Shown here one piece after another: positions 1 to 8,857 of a stretch of 64,000 nt of DNA. The stretch lies in contig NZ_FNHB01000010.1 in assembly GCF_900104455.1 (NCBI RefSeq), positions 62,001-126,000 on the forward strand. Direction: 5' to 3'. Made by a program: the position numbers and the translations under genes. Below the pieces are notes generated by a model. The model was not told where the DNA came from, did not search any database, and saw only the letters and a list, made by a program, of their open reading frames with translations. The stretch's first letter is position 1. Each line of letters starts with the position of its first letter. The DNA comes from Dendrosporobacter quercicolus. Lineage in GTDB: Bacteria > Bacillota > Negativicutes > DSM-1736 > Dendrosporobacteraceae.

Positions 1-1062
1 ATAAACCATAACGTCATTGTGAACATTGAGATTTTCCAGCATTGCTTTTTTTCGTAGAATGGCAATTCTTGTTTCCAGGTCCGGCGCCTGAATATCGGTG
101 ATCAGACCCCATTCAAAACGGGAGCGCAGACGGTCTTCGAGCGTTTGGATATCACGCGGCGGCCTGTCACTGGATATGATGATTTGCTTATTTGCTTCAT
201 GCAGGGTATTAAAGGTATGAAAAAATTCTTCCTGGGTATGTTCTTTTTTCGATAAAAACTGGATATCGTCTACGAGTAAGACGTCAATATTCCGGTATTT
301 TTGGCGGAAACTTTCCGGATTGCCATCTCTGATTGAATTGATTAACTCATTGGTAAATTTCTCACTGGAAATATAGACAACTTTCAGACCCGAATGATTT
401 TTAAGTATTCTGTGGCCAATGGCATGCATGAGGTGGGTTTTACCTAAACCAACGCCGCCATAAATAAAAAAAGGATTGTAAACCTGGGCCGGCGCTTCGG
501 CTACAGCCAGCGAAGCGGCATGGGCAAACCGGTTGGAATTGCCGATAACAAAGGTTTCAAAGATATATTTCGGGTTTAGCGGCAGGGATTCTTCAGTTGT
601 TAAAAGTTGGGGCTGTTTAGCATCCGGTTCAGCAGTTTTTGTCATGGGGACAGGGGAGCTGGCAGAGGGAAGTGCAGAATTGGTGTATTGAGCAGTAGTA
701 TTTCTGTAAGAATTCCGGGGATAAGCTGCAGTAGCCTGGCTATTTTTTTCTGCCGGAAAATTTTGTGTACTTTCCGGTTCTTCCGGCAGATTAGCCGGTT
801 CAACTTCTAAATCCAGATTTGTAATCTGAATGGTTAAAGAACTTTGGGTGACAGTTTGGACAGCATTGACGATGACCGGCAGATAACGGGATTCCAGCCA
901 TTCCTTCATGATTTGTTTTGGTGTACCGATTTCCAGAGTGGTTTCGGTAATGGCTAAAGGAATCGTTGGTTTTATCCAAGTATCAAACGCCAATTTGGAC
1001 AAATCCTGCTCTAATTTTTTTAAAACTTGCTCCCATATTGCCGGTAATCTAACGTCGTCCAT
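1..1062 (-). CDS. dnaA: Chromosomal replication initiator DnaA (5' part, runs off window)
   Basis: This is the first 354 codons of DnaA, the AAA+ initiator that binds DnaA boxes and melts the origin. The reading frame is open to base 1, so the end of the AAA+ domain and the DNA-binding domain IV lie outside. Visible are domain I (about residues 1-90), a variable Ser/Pro/Gln-rich linker (about 90-170), then the AAA+ core with Walker [11 protein letters not shown] and Walker [11 protein letters not shown]. The ATG at 1062 has an AAAGGA Shine-Dalgarno a few bases upstream. The gene diverges from rpmH across a DnaA-box-rich gap, the usual Firmicutes arrangement. Confidence 0.97.
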   Translation of the reverse strand, partial: MDDVRLPAIWEQVLKKLEQDLSKLAFDTWIKPTIPLAITETTLEIGTPKQIMKEWLESRYLPVIVNAVQTVTQSSLTIQITNLDLEVEPANLPEEPESTQNFPAEKNSQATAAYPRNSYRNTTAQYTNSALPSASSPVPMTKTAEPDAKQPQLLTTEESLPLNPKYIFETFVIGNSNRFAHAASLAVAEAPAQVYNPFFIYGGVGLGKTHLMHAIGHRILKNHSGLKVVYISSEKFTNELINSIRDGNPESFRQKYRNIDVLLVDDIQFLSKKEHTQEEFFHTFNTLHEANKQIIISSDRPPRDIQTLEDRLRSRFEWGLITDIQAPDLETRIAILRKKAMLENLNVHNDVMVY

Positions 1063-1460
1063 TGATGTCAATCCTTTCTAACGCAAATATCAACAAAATT
1101 CATAAACATGCTACATAACTTATCCACAAAACTATCAACAGCTGTGAATAAGTTTTTCCATAAACAGGTAAAATAGACGAAAAAAAAATACAACAGCGGT
1201 AAGGAGAAATACTCCGCAGTCTTGTATTTCCTAATATTAAGCACTTACTCACCGTTGTGGATAAATCTGTGTATAAAGAGGGCATTCTGTGAATAACACT
1301 TTATTTTATGTAGATAAAAATAGCTTTAGCTGTTTCGTGTGGATAACTTTCAAGAATTATATTAGCAAAAGAATGGAAAGTTATCAACATATTTTTATGC
1401 TCATGACAGTGAATTAGAAAATTTATCCACATGTCGCTTAACGTTCATTACGCAATTTTC
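1063..1460. other. Origin region: DnaA-box cluster between dnaA and rpmH
   Basis: This gene-free gap holds many 9-mers close to the DnaA box TTATCCACA. Forward copies are at 1120-1128 and 1423-1431 (both TTATCCACA) and 1381-1389 (TTATCAACA). Reverse copies are at 1143-1151, 1256-1264, 1288-1296 and 1338-1346, with a weaker TGTGTATAA at 1268-1276. Firmicutes often have a second cluster and the unwinding element between dnaA and dnaN, which would lie to the left outside the window. This is therefore probably only the upstream half of a two-part oriC. Confidence 0.85.
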
Positions 1461-1489
1461 TTGACACTTTGAGCTGGCTAGTCTATAAT
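1461..1489 (+). promoter_or_regulatory. Sigma-A promoter of rpmH
   Basis: TTGACA at 1461-1466 and TATAAT at 1484-1489 are separated by 17 bases, a perfect consensus match. It lies about 65 bases upstream of the rpmH start and just beyond the last DnaA box, so it drives the rpmH-rnpA group. Confidence 0.9.
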
Positions 1490-1554
1490 TTTTATAGTTA
1501 AAATTGATGATTTTGACCGTAGTTTCCGTTTTGTAGTAAGGAGGTGTGTAATAG

Positions 1555-1689
1555 ATGAAACGTACTTATCAACCAAATACATTGTGGAAAAAAAGAACGC
1601 ACGGATTTCGTGAGCGCATGAAAACCAAAGGTGGTCGTCTGGTTCTCAAGAGAAGACGTGCTAGAGGCAGAAAAAAATTATCTGCTTAG
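1555..1689 (+). CDS. rpmH: Ribosomal protein L34
   Basis: A 44-residue, strongly basic protein beginning MKRTYQPN and ending RGRKKLSA, which is the complete L34 of the large ribosomal subunit. The ATG at 1555 sits behind AAGGAGGTG with good spacing. L34 next to rnpA and opposite dnaA is one of the most conserved gene neighbourhoods in bacteria. Confidence 0.97.
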   Translation: MKRTYQPNTLWKKRTHGFRERMKTKGGRLVLKRRRARGRKKLSA

Positions 1690-1716
1690 TAGGCCGCTTA
1701 AAGTGGCCTATTTTTT
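1690..1716 (+). terminator. Terminator or attenuator between rpmH and rnpA
   Basis: TAGGCCGC (1690-1697) pairs with GTGGCCTA (1703-1710), including one G-U pair, around a five-base loop, and six T follow directly. The stem starts at the last base of the rpmH stop region. It would lower rnpA transcription relative to the highly expressed rpmH. Confidence 0.75.
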
Positions 1717-1740
1717 CCATATGGTAGGATGATTACTGTG

Positions 1741-2085
1741 ATGTATAAGTTATCCAAGCAGGGAATTCTGCGCAATAAAAATAGCTTTCAGTCTGTATAC
1801 CGTTCAGGGAAGTCTTATGCCAATAAAACAATGGTGCTTTATGTGCTGCCTAATATTGGCGATCGAAAAACAGGCTTTGCCGCCGGCAAAAGGCTGGGGA
1901 ATGCCGTTATCCGCAATCGGGTAAAAAGGCTGCTACGGGAGGCTTACCGGCTGAATCAACATCGCTTAAAGCCTGGTGTTGATTTAATACTGGTAGGTCG
2001 TCAAGCCATGGTTAAGTCACGATATCAGACCGTTGCCAGGGCTTTTTTGGATTTATGTTCAAAGGCTCGCATTTTAAATGAGTAG
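1741..2085 (+). CDS. rnpA: Ribonuclease P protein component
   Basis: RnpA is the protein cofactor of RNase P, which matures tRNA 5' ends. The family signature [13 protein letters not shown] is present in the middle of the protein, and the length (about 114 residues) is typical. Start choice is open. The ATG at 1729 has no ribosome-binding site, while AGGA at 1726-1729 could serve the GTG at 1738 or the ATG at 1741 (MYKLSKQG), which fits homologues better. It is followed closely by yidD. Confidence 0.95.
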   Translation: MYKLSKQGILRNKNSFQSVYRSGKSYANKTMVLYVLPNIGDRKTGFAAGKRLGNAVIRNRVKRLLREAYRLNQHRLKPGVDLILVGRQAMVKSRYQTVARAFLDLCSKARILNE

Positions 2086-2096
2086 GCGGTTTTAAA

Positions 2097-2303
2097 ATGA
2101 AAATGATTTTGGTGCTATTCATTAAGTTCTATCGCAATTTTATTTCACCGTTAAAACCGCCTTCTTGTCGTTTTGTGCCCACCTGTTCGGAATATGCATT
2201 GCTTGCAATTGAAAAATATGGAGTTTGGCGTGGATTATATTTAGCGATTCGGCGTATCTTACGTTGTCATCCTTTTCATCCCGGCGGTTATGATCCTGTT
2301 TAG
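2097..2303 (+). CDS. yidD: Membrane protein insertion efficiency factor YidD
   Basis: A 68-residue protein with the YidD (DUF37) pattern: an N-terminal amphipathic stretch (residues 1-16), then FVPTCSEYA and a C-terminal [12 protein letters not shown]. YidD helps YidC-mediated insertion of inner-membrane proteins. It sits 11 bases after rnpA and before yidC, the canonical order. A second in-frame ATG at 2103 is an alternative start. Confidence 0.95.
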   Translation: MKMILVLFIKFYRNFISPLKPPSCRFVPTCSEYALLAIEKYGVWRGLYLAIRRILRCHPFHPGGYDPV

Positions 2304-2407
2304 CCATTACCCGCTTTACGCTGAGCTTCTTTACGTATAAAATTGTGTTTATGCCCGGTCAGCACTGGTATAAATATCACCAATACATAACAAGGATGTG
2401 AGATTTT

Positions 2408-3064
2408 TTGGATATTTTTAATCTTTTTGTGGTTTTTTTACAGGATATCTTAACCTTTTTCTATAATTTTACTTCAACGTTCGGGCTGGCAAACTACGGC
2501 ACGGCAATTATCTTACTGACAATAGCAATCAAAATGCTGCTTTATCCTCTTACTGCCAAGCAGGTGAAATCCATGAAGGCAATGCAGGAGCTGCAGCCTA
2601 AAATGAAAGAAATGCAGGAGAAATATAAGGATAATCCGGAAAAATTACAGAAAGAAATGACGGCAATGTATAAGGAAACCGGAGTAAATCCGTTGGCCGG
2701 CTGTTTACCGCTGATCGTGCAAATGCCGATTTTGATTGGTATTTTTTATGCAATCAGAGATTATACTTACCTCAATCCGCCGCCGGATTTTTTATGGATT
2801 GCTGATTTGGCCAGGCCTGACTTGACTTATATACTGCCGGTTTTATCTGCTTTGACGACTTATATTCAGCAGAAACAGACGACAGCGGAAGTAACCCAGC
2901 AAACCAAAATGATGATGATTTTTATGCCGCTGTTTATTGGCTATATCAGTATTACCTTTCCGGCCGGCCTCGTATTGTACTGGGTAATCAGCAATGTTGT
3001 TCAAATTGCTCAGCAATGGTGGATGTATCGTCAGCCACAACAACCGAATGGGGAGGCTGCTTAA
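2408..3064 (+). CDS. yidC: Membrane protein insertase YidC/OxaA (SpoIIIJ type)
   Basis: YidC inserts and folds inner-membrane proteins with or without SecYEG. The 218 residues contain a first membrane segment, a charged cytoplasmic hairpin rich in Met/Lys/Glu (about residues 50-90), the conserved GVNPLAGCLPLIVQMPI segment, and later membrane helices ending near FPAGLVLYWVISN. The short N-terminus without a large periplasmic domain is the Gram-positive form. There is no lipobox. The start is TTG at 2408 behind AAGGA. It is followed 3 bases later by jag, a standard pairing. Confidence 0.95.
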   Translation: MDIFNLFVVFLQDILTFFYNFTSTFGLANYGTAIILLTIAIKMLLYPLTAKQVKSMKAMQELQPKMKEMQEKYKDNPEKLQKEMTAMYKETGVNPLAGCLPLIVQMPILIGIFYAIRDYTYLNPPPDFLWIADLARPDLTYILPVLSALTTYIQQKQTTAEVTQQTKMMMIFMPLFIGYISITFPAGLVLYWVISNVVQIAQQWWMYRQPQQPNGEAA

Positions 3065-3067
3065 ATT

Positions 3068-3694
3068 ATGACTGCTGTAGAAAAAATTGGCAAAACGGTT
3101 GAAGAAGCAGTTGCATTGGCATTAGCGGAACTTGGTGTAACCGAAAACAAAGTTGATATAGAAGTGCTTGAAGCTCCCAGTAAAGGCTTATTTGGTTTTA
3201 TTGGCACTAAACCGGCCAAAGTAAAAGTTACGTTAAAAAAGATTGACCCAGTCGCTGTCGCCCAAGAATTTTTGCAAAATATTTTTACAGCCATGCATAT
3301 TGAAGTCGCAATCGAAAAAGTAACCGTTGATGAGGGTGTAGTGTTCAATCTGCGCGGCCAGGATTTAGGTATACTCATTGGCAAGCACGGCCAGACGCTG
3401 GACGCTTTGCAGTATCTGACCAATTTGGCGGCCAATCGCGATATTGAAGACGACCGGGTAAAAATTATCGTCGATGTAGAGGATTACCGTAAGCGCCGGG
3501 AAGAAACCTTATATCGATTGGCCGAACGGCTTGCCGATAAGGTTAAACGACGCGGTGAAAGAGTTGTACTGGAACCGATGAGCCGTCATGAGCGTAAGAT
3601 TATTCATATGGCCCTTCAGGATGATCACCGGATATCAACCTATAGTGAAGGTGAAGAACCTTACCGTAAAGTTGTTATTGCATTAAAAAGGTAG
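3068..3694 (+). CDS. jag: RNA-binding protein Jag/KhpB
   Basis: A 208-residue protein with three visible modules: an N-terminal Jag domain (about residues 1-50, with EAPSKGLFGFIG), a type II KH domain (about 80-150, with the GxxG loop GKHG), and a C-terminal R3H domain (EPMSRHERKIIHMAL). In Firmicutes, KhpB works with KhpA as an RNA chaperone influencing cell elongation and division. The ATG at 3068 follows the GGAGG at the end of yidC. A strong terminator follows immediately. Confidence 0.95.
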   Translation: MTAVEKIGKTVEEAVALALAELGVTENKVDIEVLEAPSKGLFGFIGTKPAKVKVTLKKIDPVAVAQEFLQNIFTAMHIEVAIEKVTVDEGVVFNLRGQDLGILIGKHGQTLDALQYLTNLAANRDIEDDRVKIIVDVEDYRKRREETLYRLAERLADKVKRRGERVVLEPMSRHERKIIHMALQDDHRISTYSEGEEPYRKVVIALKR

Positions 3695-3708
3695 ACTTTT
3701 GCATATCC

Positions 3709-3740
3709 TAAAACCCAGTAATCTTGATTACTGGGTTTTA
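3709..3740 (+). terminator. Intrinsic terminator after jag
   Basis: TAAAACCCAGTAATC (3709-3723) and its exact reverse complement at 3726-3740 form a 15-bp stem with a two-base gap, ending in a T-rich arm. It ends the rpmH-jag unit and shows that mnmE must start downstream of it. Confidence 0.88.
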
Positions 3741-3779
3741 TTGATATGGGTGGATTTTAAACGAGTGGAGGTAGAATCA

Positions 3780-5165
3780 TTGATTCAGGAAGATACCATT
3801 AGCGCTGTTGCAACCGCATTGGGTGAAGGCGGTATCGGTATTATACGGCTCAGCGGTGTAAAGGCCATTACAATTGCAACCGGACTTTTTCGGGGAATAA
3901 AAGGAAAAACAGCGGCCGATGTTAGCTCGCATCAGGCAGCTTATGGACATATTATCGATCCTGCCAGTAACCGTGTTGTTGATGAGGTGCTGCTGCTGGT
4001 GATGCGGTCGCCGCGCTCGTACACGCGGGAAGATGTTGTGGAAATTCATTGTCATGGCGGACCGGCGCCGCTGAGAAAAATTCTGGAACTTACCCTTGCC
4101 GCCGGAGCAAGGCTGGCTGAACCGGGCGAATTTACCAAAAGGGCATTTTTAAACGGCCGGCTGGATTTAACCCAGGCTGAAGCGGTAATTGACGTGATCA
4201 GAGCCAAAACAGACGCATCGCTTAGAATGGCGGTAGGGAATTTATCCGGCCGGCTTGCGGATAAAATTCGCCTGCTGCGCAAGGATATTCTCGAAATGAT
4301 TGCCCATTTGGAAGCTGCTATTGATTTTCCGGAAGAAGATATTGAACAACTGGCGGCGCAGGAGGCGGGAAATCGCATTCGGAACCTATGCCTGGCAATT
4401 GAAGAATTATTGGCTACTGCCCATACCGGAAGAATTTTGCGGGAAGGGCTGGAGACCGTAATTATCGGCAAGCCCAACGTTGGCAAGTCGAGCTTGTTAA
4501 ATGCCCTGTTGAAAGAAACACGGGCAATTGTAACCGATGTTCCCGGTACCACCCGGGATAGTATTGAGGAGTATGCCAATATTGGCGGTGTTCCGTTAAA
4601 GATTATCGATACGGCAGGTATCCGGGAAACAACAGATGTTGTTGAAAAGATTGGCGTCGAAAAGGCCAAAGAATTTATTCCCCGGGCGGATTTAATTCTT
4701 TTCATGCTGGATTCGTCGGCGCCGCTTACCGTTGAGGATCAGGCAGTACTTGAATTGCTGACTGACCGGCAAACGCTGATTTTGGTAAATAAAAGCGACT
4801 TAAGCCCGGTGCTGGATTTAGCCAGGGTCACGCAGCGCCTGCCTGATAAAAAAATATTAAACATTTCCATTTTGGAAGGTACCGGCATGCAGGAACTGGA
4901 ACAATGTATTATTGATATGGCCTATGGCGGAAAGGTTCAGGTTCCCGAAGGCGGCTTTGTGAATAATGTTCGCCAGGCCGGTTTGCTGGATCAGGCCCGG
5001 CAATCGCTCCAGGAGGCCTTGTCGGCAATCGCCGCCGGTATGCCGCCGGATTGTATTGTTGTTGATTTGCGTTCAGCCTGGGACAAGCTTGGCGAGATTA
5101 CCGGCGACACGCTCGGCGAGGATATTATTGATCAAATTTTTACCCAGTTTTGTATTGGTAAGTAA
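3780..5165 (+). CDS. mnmE: tRNA-uridine-5-carboxymethylaminomethyl GTPase MnmE (TrmE)
   Basis: MnmE with MnmG modifies wobble U34 of certain tRNAs. The 461 residues show the N-terminal tetrahydrofolate-binding domain, a G domain with GKPNVGKSS (about 230-238), DTAGIRET (about 277) and NKSD (about 336), and the invariant C-terminal FCIGK. An upstream in-frame ATG at 3699 is ruled out because the jag terminator lies in that stretch. The TTG at 3780 has GGAGGT at 3767-3772 and gives a normal N-terminus. mnmG follows after 12 bases. Confidence 0.96.
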   Translation: MIQEDTISAVATALGEGGIGIIRLSGVKAITIATGLFRGIKGKTAADVSSHQAAYGHIIDPASNRVVDEVLLLVMRSPRSYTREDVVEIHCHGGPAPLRKILELTLAAGARLAEPGEFTKRAFLNGRLDLTQAEAVIDVIRAKTDASLRMAVGNLSGRLADKIRLLRKDILEMIAHLEAAIDFPEEDIEQLAAQEAGNRIRNLCLAIEELLATAHTGRILREGLETVIIGKPNVGKSSLLNALLKETRAIVTDVPGTTRDSIEEYANIGGVPLKIIDTAGIRETTDVVEKIGVEKAKEFIPRADLILFMLDSSAPLTVEDQAVLELLTDRQTLILVNKSDLSPVLDLARVTQRLPDKKILNISILEGTGMQELEQCIIDMAYGGKVQVPEGGFVNNVRQAGLLDQARQSLQEALSAIAAGMPPDCIVVDLRSAWDKLGEITGDTLGEDIIDQIFTQFCIGK

Positions 5166-5177
5166 GGGGATGATGGT

Positions 5178-7055
5178 TTGTTTAACGCAGGATATTTCGA
5201 TGTAATTGTCATTGGCGCCGGTCATGCCGGATGTGAGGCCGCCCTGGCTGCAGCGCGGCTGGGCTGTAATACGTTGTTGACAACACTCAATATGGATAAT
5301 ATCGCGATGATGCCTTGTAATCCGGCTGTGGGGGGACCCGCTAAAGGTCATTTGGTCCGGGAAATTGACGCACTGGGCGGTGAAATGGGGATCAATACCG
5401 ACAAGGCCTGTATCCAGATGAGGATGTTAAATACCGGCAAAGGACCAGCTGTACACGCACTCAGGGCTCAGGCTGACAAAAAGCTTTACCAGCTGCTGAT
5501 GAAGGAAACGGTTGAGCGGCAGAACAATCTAACCGTAAAACAATTGCTTGTGGATAATATTATTATCTCCGGCCAAGCGGCAACCGGTATTCAGACTGAG
5601 ACCGGCGAGGTGTATCAATGCCGGGCGGTAATCCTTGCTACCGGTACCTATTTGCGCGGTAAAGTAATTTTAGGTGAACTCAATTATCCCGGCGGACCAA
5701 ACGGGCAGCGGGCGGCGGAAAAACTTTCTGATTGCCTGCGCGGGCTGGGTATTGGGCTGATGCGTTTTAAAACCGGCACTCCGGCCAGAGTTGACAGCCG
5801 GACAGTGGATTTTACCAGGATGTCCATTCAGCCAGGCGACGAGGAACCCCATCATTTTTCCTTTTTAACCGCTGGAGAAAATCGCAGGCAGATTCCCTGC
5901 TGGCTGACTTATACCAATGAACAGACGCATGAGGTTATCCGGGCGAACTTGCATCGCGCTCCAATGTATACCGGGATGATCGAAGGCACAGGCCCCCGCT
6001 ATTGTCCGTCGATTGAAGATAAGGTGGTGCGATTCGCCGATAAAACAGCCCATCAGTTATTTGTCGAGCCGGAAGGCCTGCATACAACTGAAATGTACGT
6101 GCAGGGGATGTCGACCAGTTTGCCGGTTGATGTTCAATATGCTTTTTTGCGGACAATTCCCGGGTTGGAGAAGGCTGAAATCATGAGGCCGGGCTATGCA
6201 ATTGAATATGACTGTATTGATCCTACGCAATTAAAACCTACCTTGGAGTTTAAAGCGATAGAAGGCTTATTTTCAGCAGGCCAGGCCAATGGAACTTCCG
6301 GATATGAGGAGGCGGCGGCCCAGGGACTGATTGCCGGCATTAATTCGGCTCTGCTGCTGGCCGGAAAGGAACCGTTCATATTAACGCGTTCGGACGCCTA
6401 TATCGGCGTTCTGATCGACGATCTTGTCACCAAGGGGACCAGCGAGCCTTACCGTATGATGACTTCGCGGGCCGAATACCGGCTGATTTTGCGTCAGGAT
6501 AACGCTGATCTGCGTCTCACTGAGAAAGGCCGGCAAATTGGACTGGTTCACGAGGAACGGTATAGCCGGTTTGTGGAAAAGCGAACTGCGATTGACGATA
6601 TTCTGACACTTTTACAGAAAACAGTACTTACGCCAACGGCTGAGATTCAGGCCAAGCTGGCGGCCCTGGGTTCGGCCGACATCAGAACAGGCATCGCCCT
6701 GTATGATTTGTTGCGGCGCACGGAGCTGGATTACGAAGGTCTGCGGCGGCAGTTCGGTTTGCCTGAAGTTTCGGCAGCGGTGAAGCTTCAGGTTGAAATA
6801 ACGGTAAAGTATGAGGGCTATATTAAAAAACAGGCGGATCAGGTGGAAAAGGCAGCCAAGCTTGAAACTAAGCTGCTGCCGCCGGATATCAGTTATGACG
6901 GCGTTCATGGCCTGTCCCGTGAGGCCCGGCAAAAGCTGGAGAAAATCAGGCCGATTTCCATTGGCCAGGCGGCCCGGATCTCAGGCGTATCACCTGCCGA
7001 TATTTCCATCTTGATGATATTTCTGGAACAGGCGCGCCGCAAGGGGGAAAGTTAA
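5178..7055 (+). CDS. mnmG: tRNA uridine-5-carboxymethylaminomethyl modification enzyme MnmG (GidA)
   Basis: A 625-residue FAD protein, partner of MnmE in U34 modification. The FAD-binding loop [10 protein letters not shown] is near residues 13-22. Further family blocks are [32 protein letters not shown] and a C-terminal helical domain. The start is TTG at 5178 behind AGGGGA. Its stop overlaps the rsmG start by one base (TAATG), indicating translational coupling. Confidence 0.97.
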   Translation: MFNAGYFDVIVIGAGHAGCEAALAAARLGCNTLLTTLNMDNIAMMPCNPAVGGPAKGHLVREIDALGGEMGINTDKACIQMRMLNTGKGPAVHALRAQADKKLYQLLMKETVERQNNLTVKQLLVDNIIISGQAATGIQTETGEVYQCRAVILATGTYLRGKVILGELNYPGGPNGQRAAEKLSDCLRGLGIGLMRFKTGTPARVDSRTVDFTRMSIQPGDEEPHHFSFLTAGENRRQIPCWLTYTNEQTHEVIRANLHRAPMYTGMIEGTGPRYCPSIEDKVVRFADKTAHQLFVEPEGLHTTEMYVQGMSTSLPVDVQYAFLRTIPGLEKAEIMRPGYAIEYDCIDPTQLKPTLEFKAIEGLFSAGQANGTSGYEEAAAQGLIAGINSALLLAGKEPFILTRSDAYIGVLIDDLVTKGTSEPYRMMTSRAEYRLILRQDNADLRLTEKGRQIGLVHEERYSRFVEKRTAIDDILTLLQKTVLTPTAEIQAKLAALGSADIRTGIALYDLLRRTELDYEGLRRQFGLPEVSAAVKLQVEITVKYEGYIKKQADQVEKAAKLETKLLPPDISYDGVHGLSREARQKLEKIRPISIGQAARISGVSPADISILMIFLEQARRKGES

Positions 7056-7771
7056 TGGATTTTAGCAAAATGCTGCAGCAGTCGGCGAAAGAATTTGGCA
7101 TTATGTTAACTGACGAGCAGCTTGAGGCTTTTCTTGCTTATTATCAGTTGTTGATTGAGTGGAATCAAAAAATAAATCTAACGGCCATTACTGAGCCGCT
7201 GGATGTAGCCGTTAAGCATGTGATTGACTCCTTGTCCTGCTATGACAGCCAGGTTTTCCGGCCAGGGTGCAGCATCATAGACGTAGGAACAGGAGCTGGC
7301 TTTCCCGGACTGCCTTTAAAGATCATGCAGGCCGATTGCAAGCTAACTTTGCTGGACTCACTGAATAAGCGGGTAAGTTTTTTACAGAGGGTTGTCGAAG
7401 CTCTGGAATTGAAGGGAGTTCAGGTTATTCATAGCAGGGCCGAAGACGGGGCCAGGCAAAAGCTTTACCGCGAAGGTTATGATGTGGCCGTAGCCAGAGC
7501 GGTGGCCAGGCTTAATATTTTATGTGAATTATGTTTGCCTTTTGTTAAAGTGGGCGGTTATTTTGTTGCTTTAAAAGGGGCGCAGTTTCAGCAGGAAGCG
7601 GAGGAGGCAATGCAGGCCATTGGGCTTCTGGGAGGAAGGCTTAGCCGTATTCAGCCTGTTAAACTGCCGGGAATTGATGATAGCCGGGCGATAATTTATA
7701 TTAAGAAGGTCAAACCGACCATTGCTGCTTATCCAAGAAGGCCTGGATTGCCGGAAAAAAACCCGTTATAA
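7055..7771 (+). CDS. rsmG: 16S rRNA (guanine-N7) methyltransferase RsmG (GidB)
   Basis: RsmG methylates G527 of 16S rRNA using S-adenosylmethionine. The SAM-binding motif IDVGTGAGFPGLPL is near residues 75-88, and NLTAI near 41-45 is typical of the family. The length of 238 residues is normal. It is coupled to mnmG and followed by noc, as in Bacillus. Confidence 0.96.
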   Translation: MDFSKMLQQSAKEFGIMLTDEQLEAFLAYYQLLIEWNQKINLTAITEPLDVAVKHVIDSLSCYDSQVFRPGCSIIDVGTGAGFPGLPLKIMQADCKLTLLDSLNKRVSFLQRVVEALELKGVQVIHSRAEDGARQKLYREGYDVAVARAVARLNILCELCLPFVKVGGYFVALKGAQFQQEAEEAMQAIGLLGGRLSRIQPVKLPGIDDSRAIIYIKKVKPTIAAYPRRPGLPEKNPL

Positions 7772-7847
7772 TTGGCAAAAATTAGAGGATTTTCTCAAAG
7801 ATGTGCCGAAGTAATGCTGGTAATAAGTTGTAGGGCGGTGTAATGAA

Positions 7848-8756
7848 ATGAAAAATTTAGCCAGATTTTTTGGGATGGCTCCGGATAAACCCGAAATTTC
7901 AAATCCGGCTGAAAATAGTATAATTGAAACAGTGATTGAACAGCAGGTGATCCCAGACAGCATAAATGCGCATGAAGTACATTATCTAAAAACATCGGAA
8001 ATTATACCCAATCCATTTCAGCCGCGTAAAACTTTTCATGAAGAAGCGTTAAATGATTTAGCTGCCTCAATAAAGGAATTTGGAGTCATTCAGCCTTTAT
8101 TGGTGCGAAAGACCATAGAAGGATATGAACTGATTGCCGGTGAACGGAGGCTAAGGGCTTCCAGGTTAGCGGAGCTTGCAGAGGTTCCGGTGATTATTAA
8201 AGACCTCGCTGACAAGGAAATGGCCGAACTGGCTATGATCGAGAACCTGCAGCGAGAGGATTTGCATTACCTGGAGGAAGCGGAGGGCTTTCAGCAGCTG
8301 ATTGCCAACTTTGGCTTTACGCAGGAGGAACTGGCCAGACGAATGGGGAAAAGGCAGTCTACGATTGCGAATAAGCTTAGGCTGCTGAAGCTGAGTGATA
8401 AGGTACGGTCAATTTTGGTGCAGGAGCAGCTGACAGAGCGCCATGCCAGAGCTTTGCTCAAATTAGATGATGCCAGGCTGCAATTGGAAGTTTTAGATGT
8501 TATTCGACAAAAGGAGCTTAATGTTCGGGAGACTGAGGCTCTGATTCAGGAAGTTCTTGACGATATTTCCCGGGAAATGGAAAAGAAAGCGCCCCGTCAG
8601 AATGTTGTCAGGATTATTAGAGATGTGCGGATATTTTTAAATACCATCAACAATGTTGTGGGTGAAATGAAAAAGACCGGACTGAATGTTAAAGTCGACC
8701 AGGAACAGAATGATGATTATATAACTGTAAAATTGCAAATTCCCAAAAGGAAATAG
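7848..8756 (+). CDS. noc: Nucleoid occlusion protein Noc (ParB family)
   Basis: A 302-residue ParB-fold protein with the CTP-binding motifs GERRLRAS and ENLQRED, then a helix-turn-helix region (FTQEELARRMGKRQSTIANKL). Noc binds its own sites, associates with the membrane through an N-terminal amphipathic helix (MKNLARFFG here) and blocks division over the nucleoid. Position directly after rsmG, and a second ParB homologue beside soj, distinguish it from ParB. A near-perfect Noc-binding site lies inside the gene (8564-8579). Confidence 0.92.
   Translation: MKNLARFFGMAPDKPEISNPAENSIIETVIEQQVIPDSINAHEVHYLKTSEIIPNPFQPRKTFHEEALNDLAASIKEFGVIQPLLVRKTIEGYELIAGERRLRASRLAELAEVPVIIKDLADKEMAELAMIENLQREDLHYLEEAEGFQQLIANFGFTQEELARRMGKRQSTIANKLRLLKLSDKVRSILVQEQLTERHARALLKLDDARLQLEVLDVIRQKELNVRETEALIQEVLDDISREMEKKAPRQNVVRIIRDVRIFLNTINNVVGEMKKTGLNVKVDQEQNDDYITVKLQIPKRK
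8564..8579. promoter_or_regulatory. Noc-binding site inside noc
   Basis: TATTTCCCGGGAAATG contains the full 14-base palindrome ATTTCCCGGGAAAT reported for Bacillus Noc. It lies in the 3' half of the noc coding sequence. I saw no other copy in the window. Confidence 0.8.
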
Positions 8757-8766
8757 CTCTAAATAG

Positions 8767-8806
8767 AAGAGTGTCTGAAAATATAAAAGTATTTTCGGAC
8801 ACTCTT
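8767..8806. terminator. Terminator between noc and the convergent minus-strand gene
   Basis: AAGAGTGTCTGAAAATA (8767-8783) pairs with TATTTTCGGACACTCTT (8790-8806), with one G-U pair. It lies just past the noc stop and before the end of the convergent gene, so it can serve both strands. Confidence 0.85.
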
Positions 8807-8857
8807 GCCAGGCTGTAGATAAGCCCGCTTTCAGCCGTAAGGCTGGACAGCGGATTT

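Noticed and set aside
3699-3779. 27-codon N-terminal extension of mnmE from an ATG at 3699
   Set aside because: The stretch contains the perfect jag terminator (3709-3740) and no ribosome-binding site, while TTG 3780 has GGAGGT and the normal MnmE N-terminus.
4052-4705. 217-codon minus-strand ORF inside mnmE
   Set aside because: It is fully antisense to the MnmE coding sequence; Ser/Leu-rich composition is typical of shadow frames.
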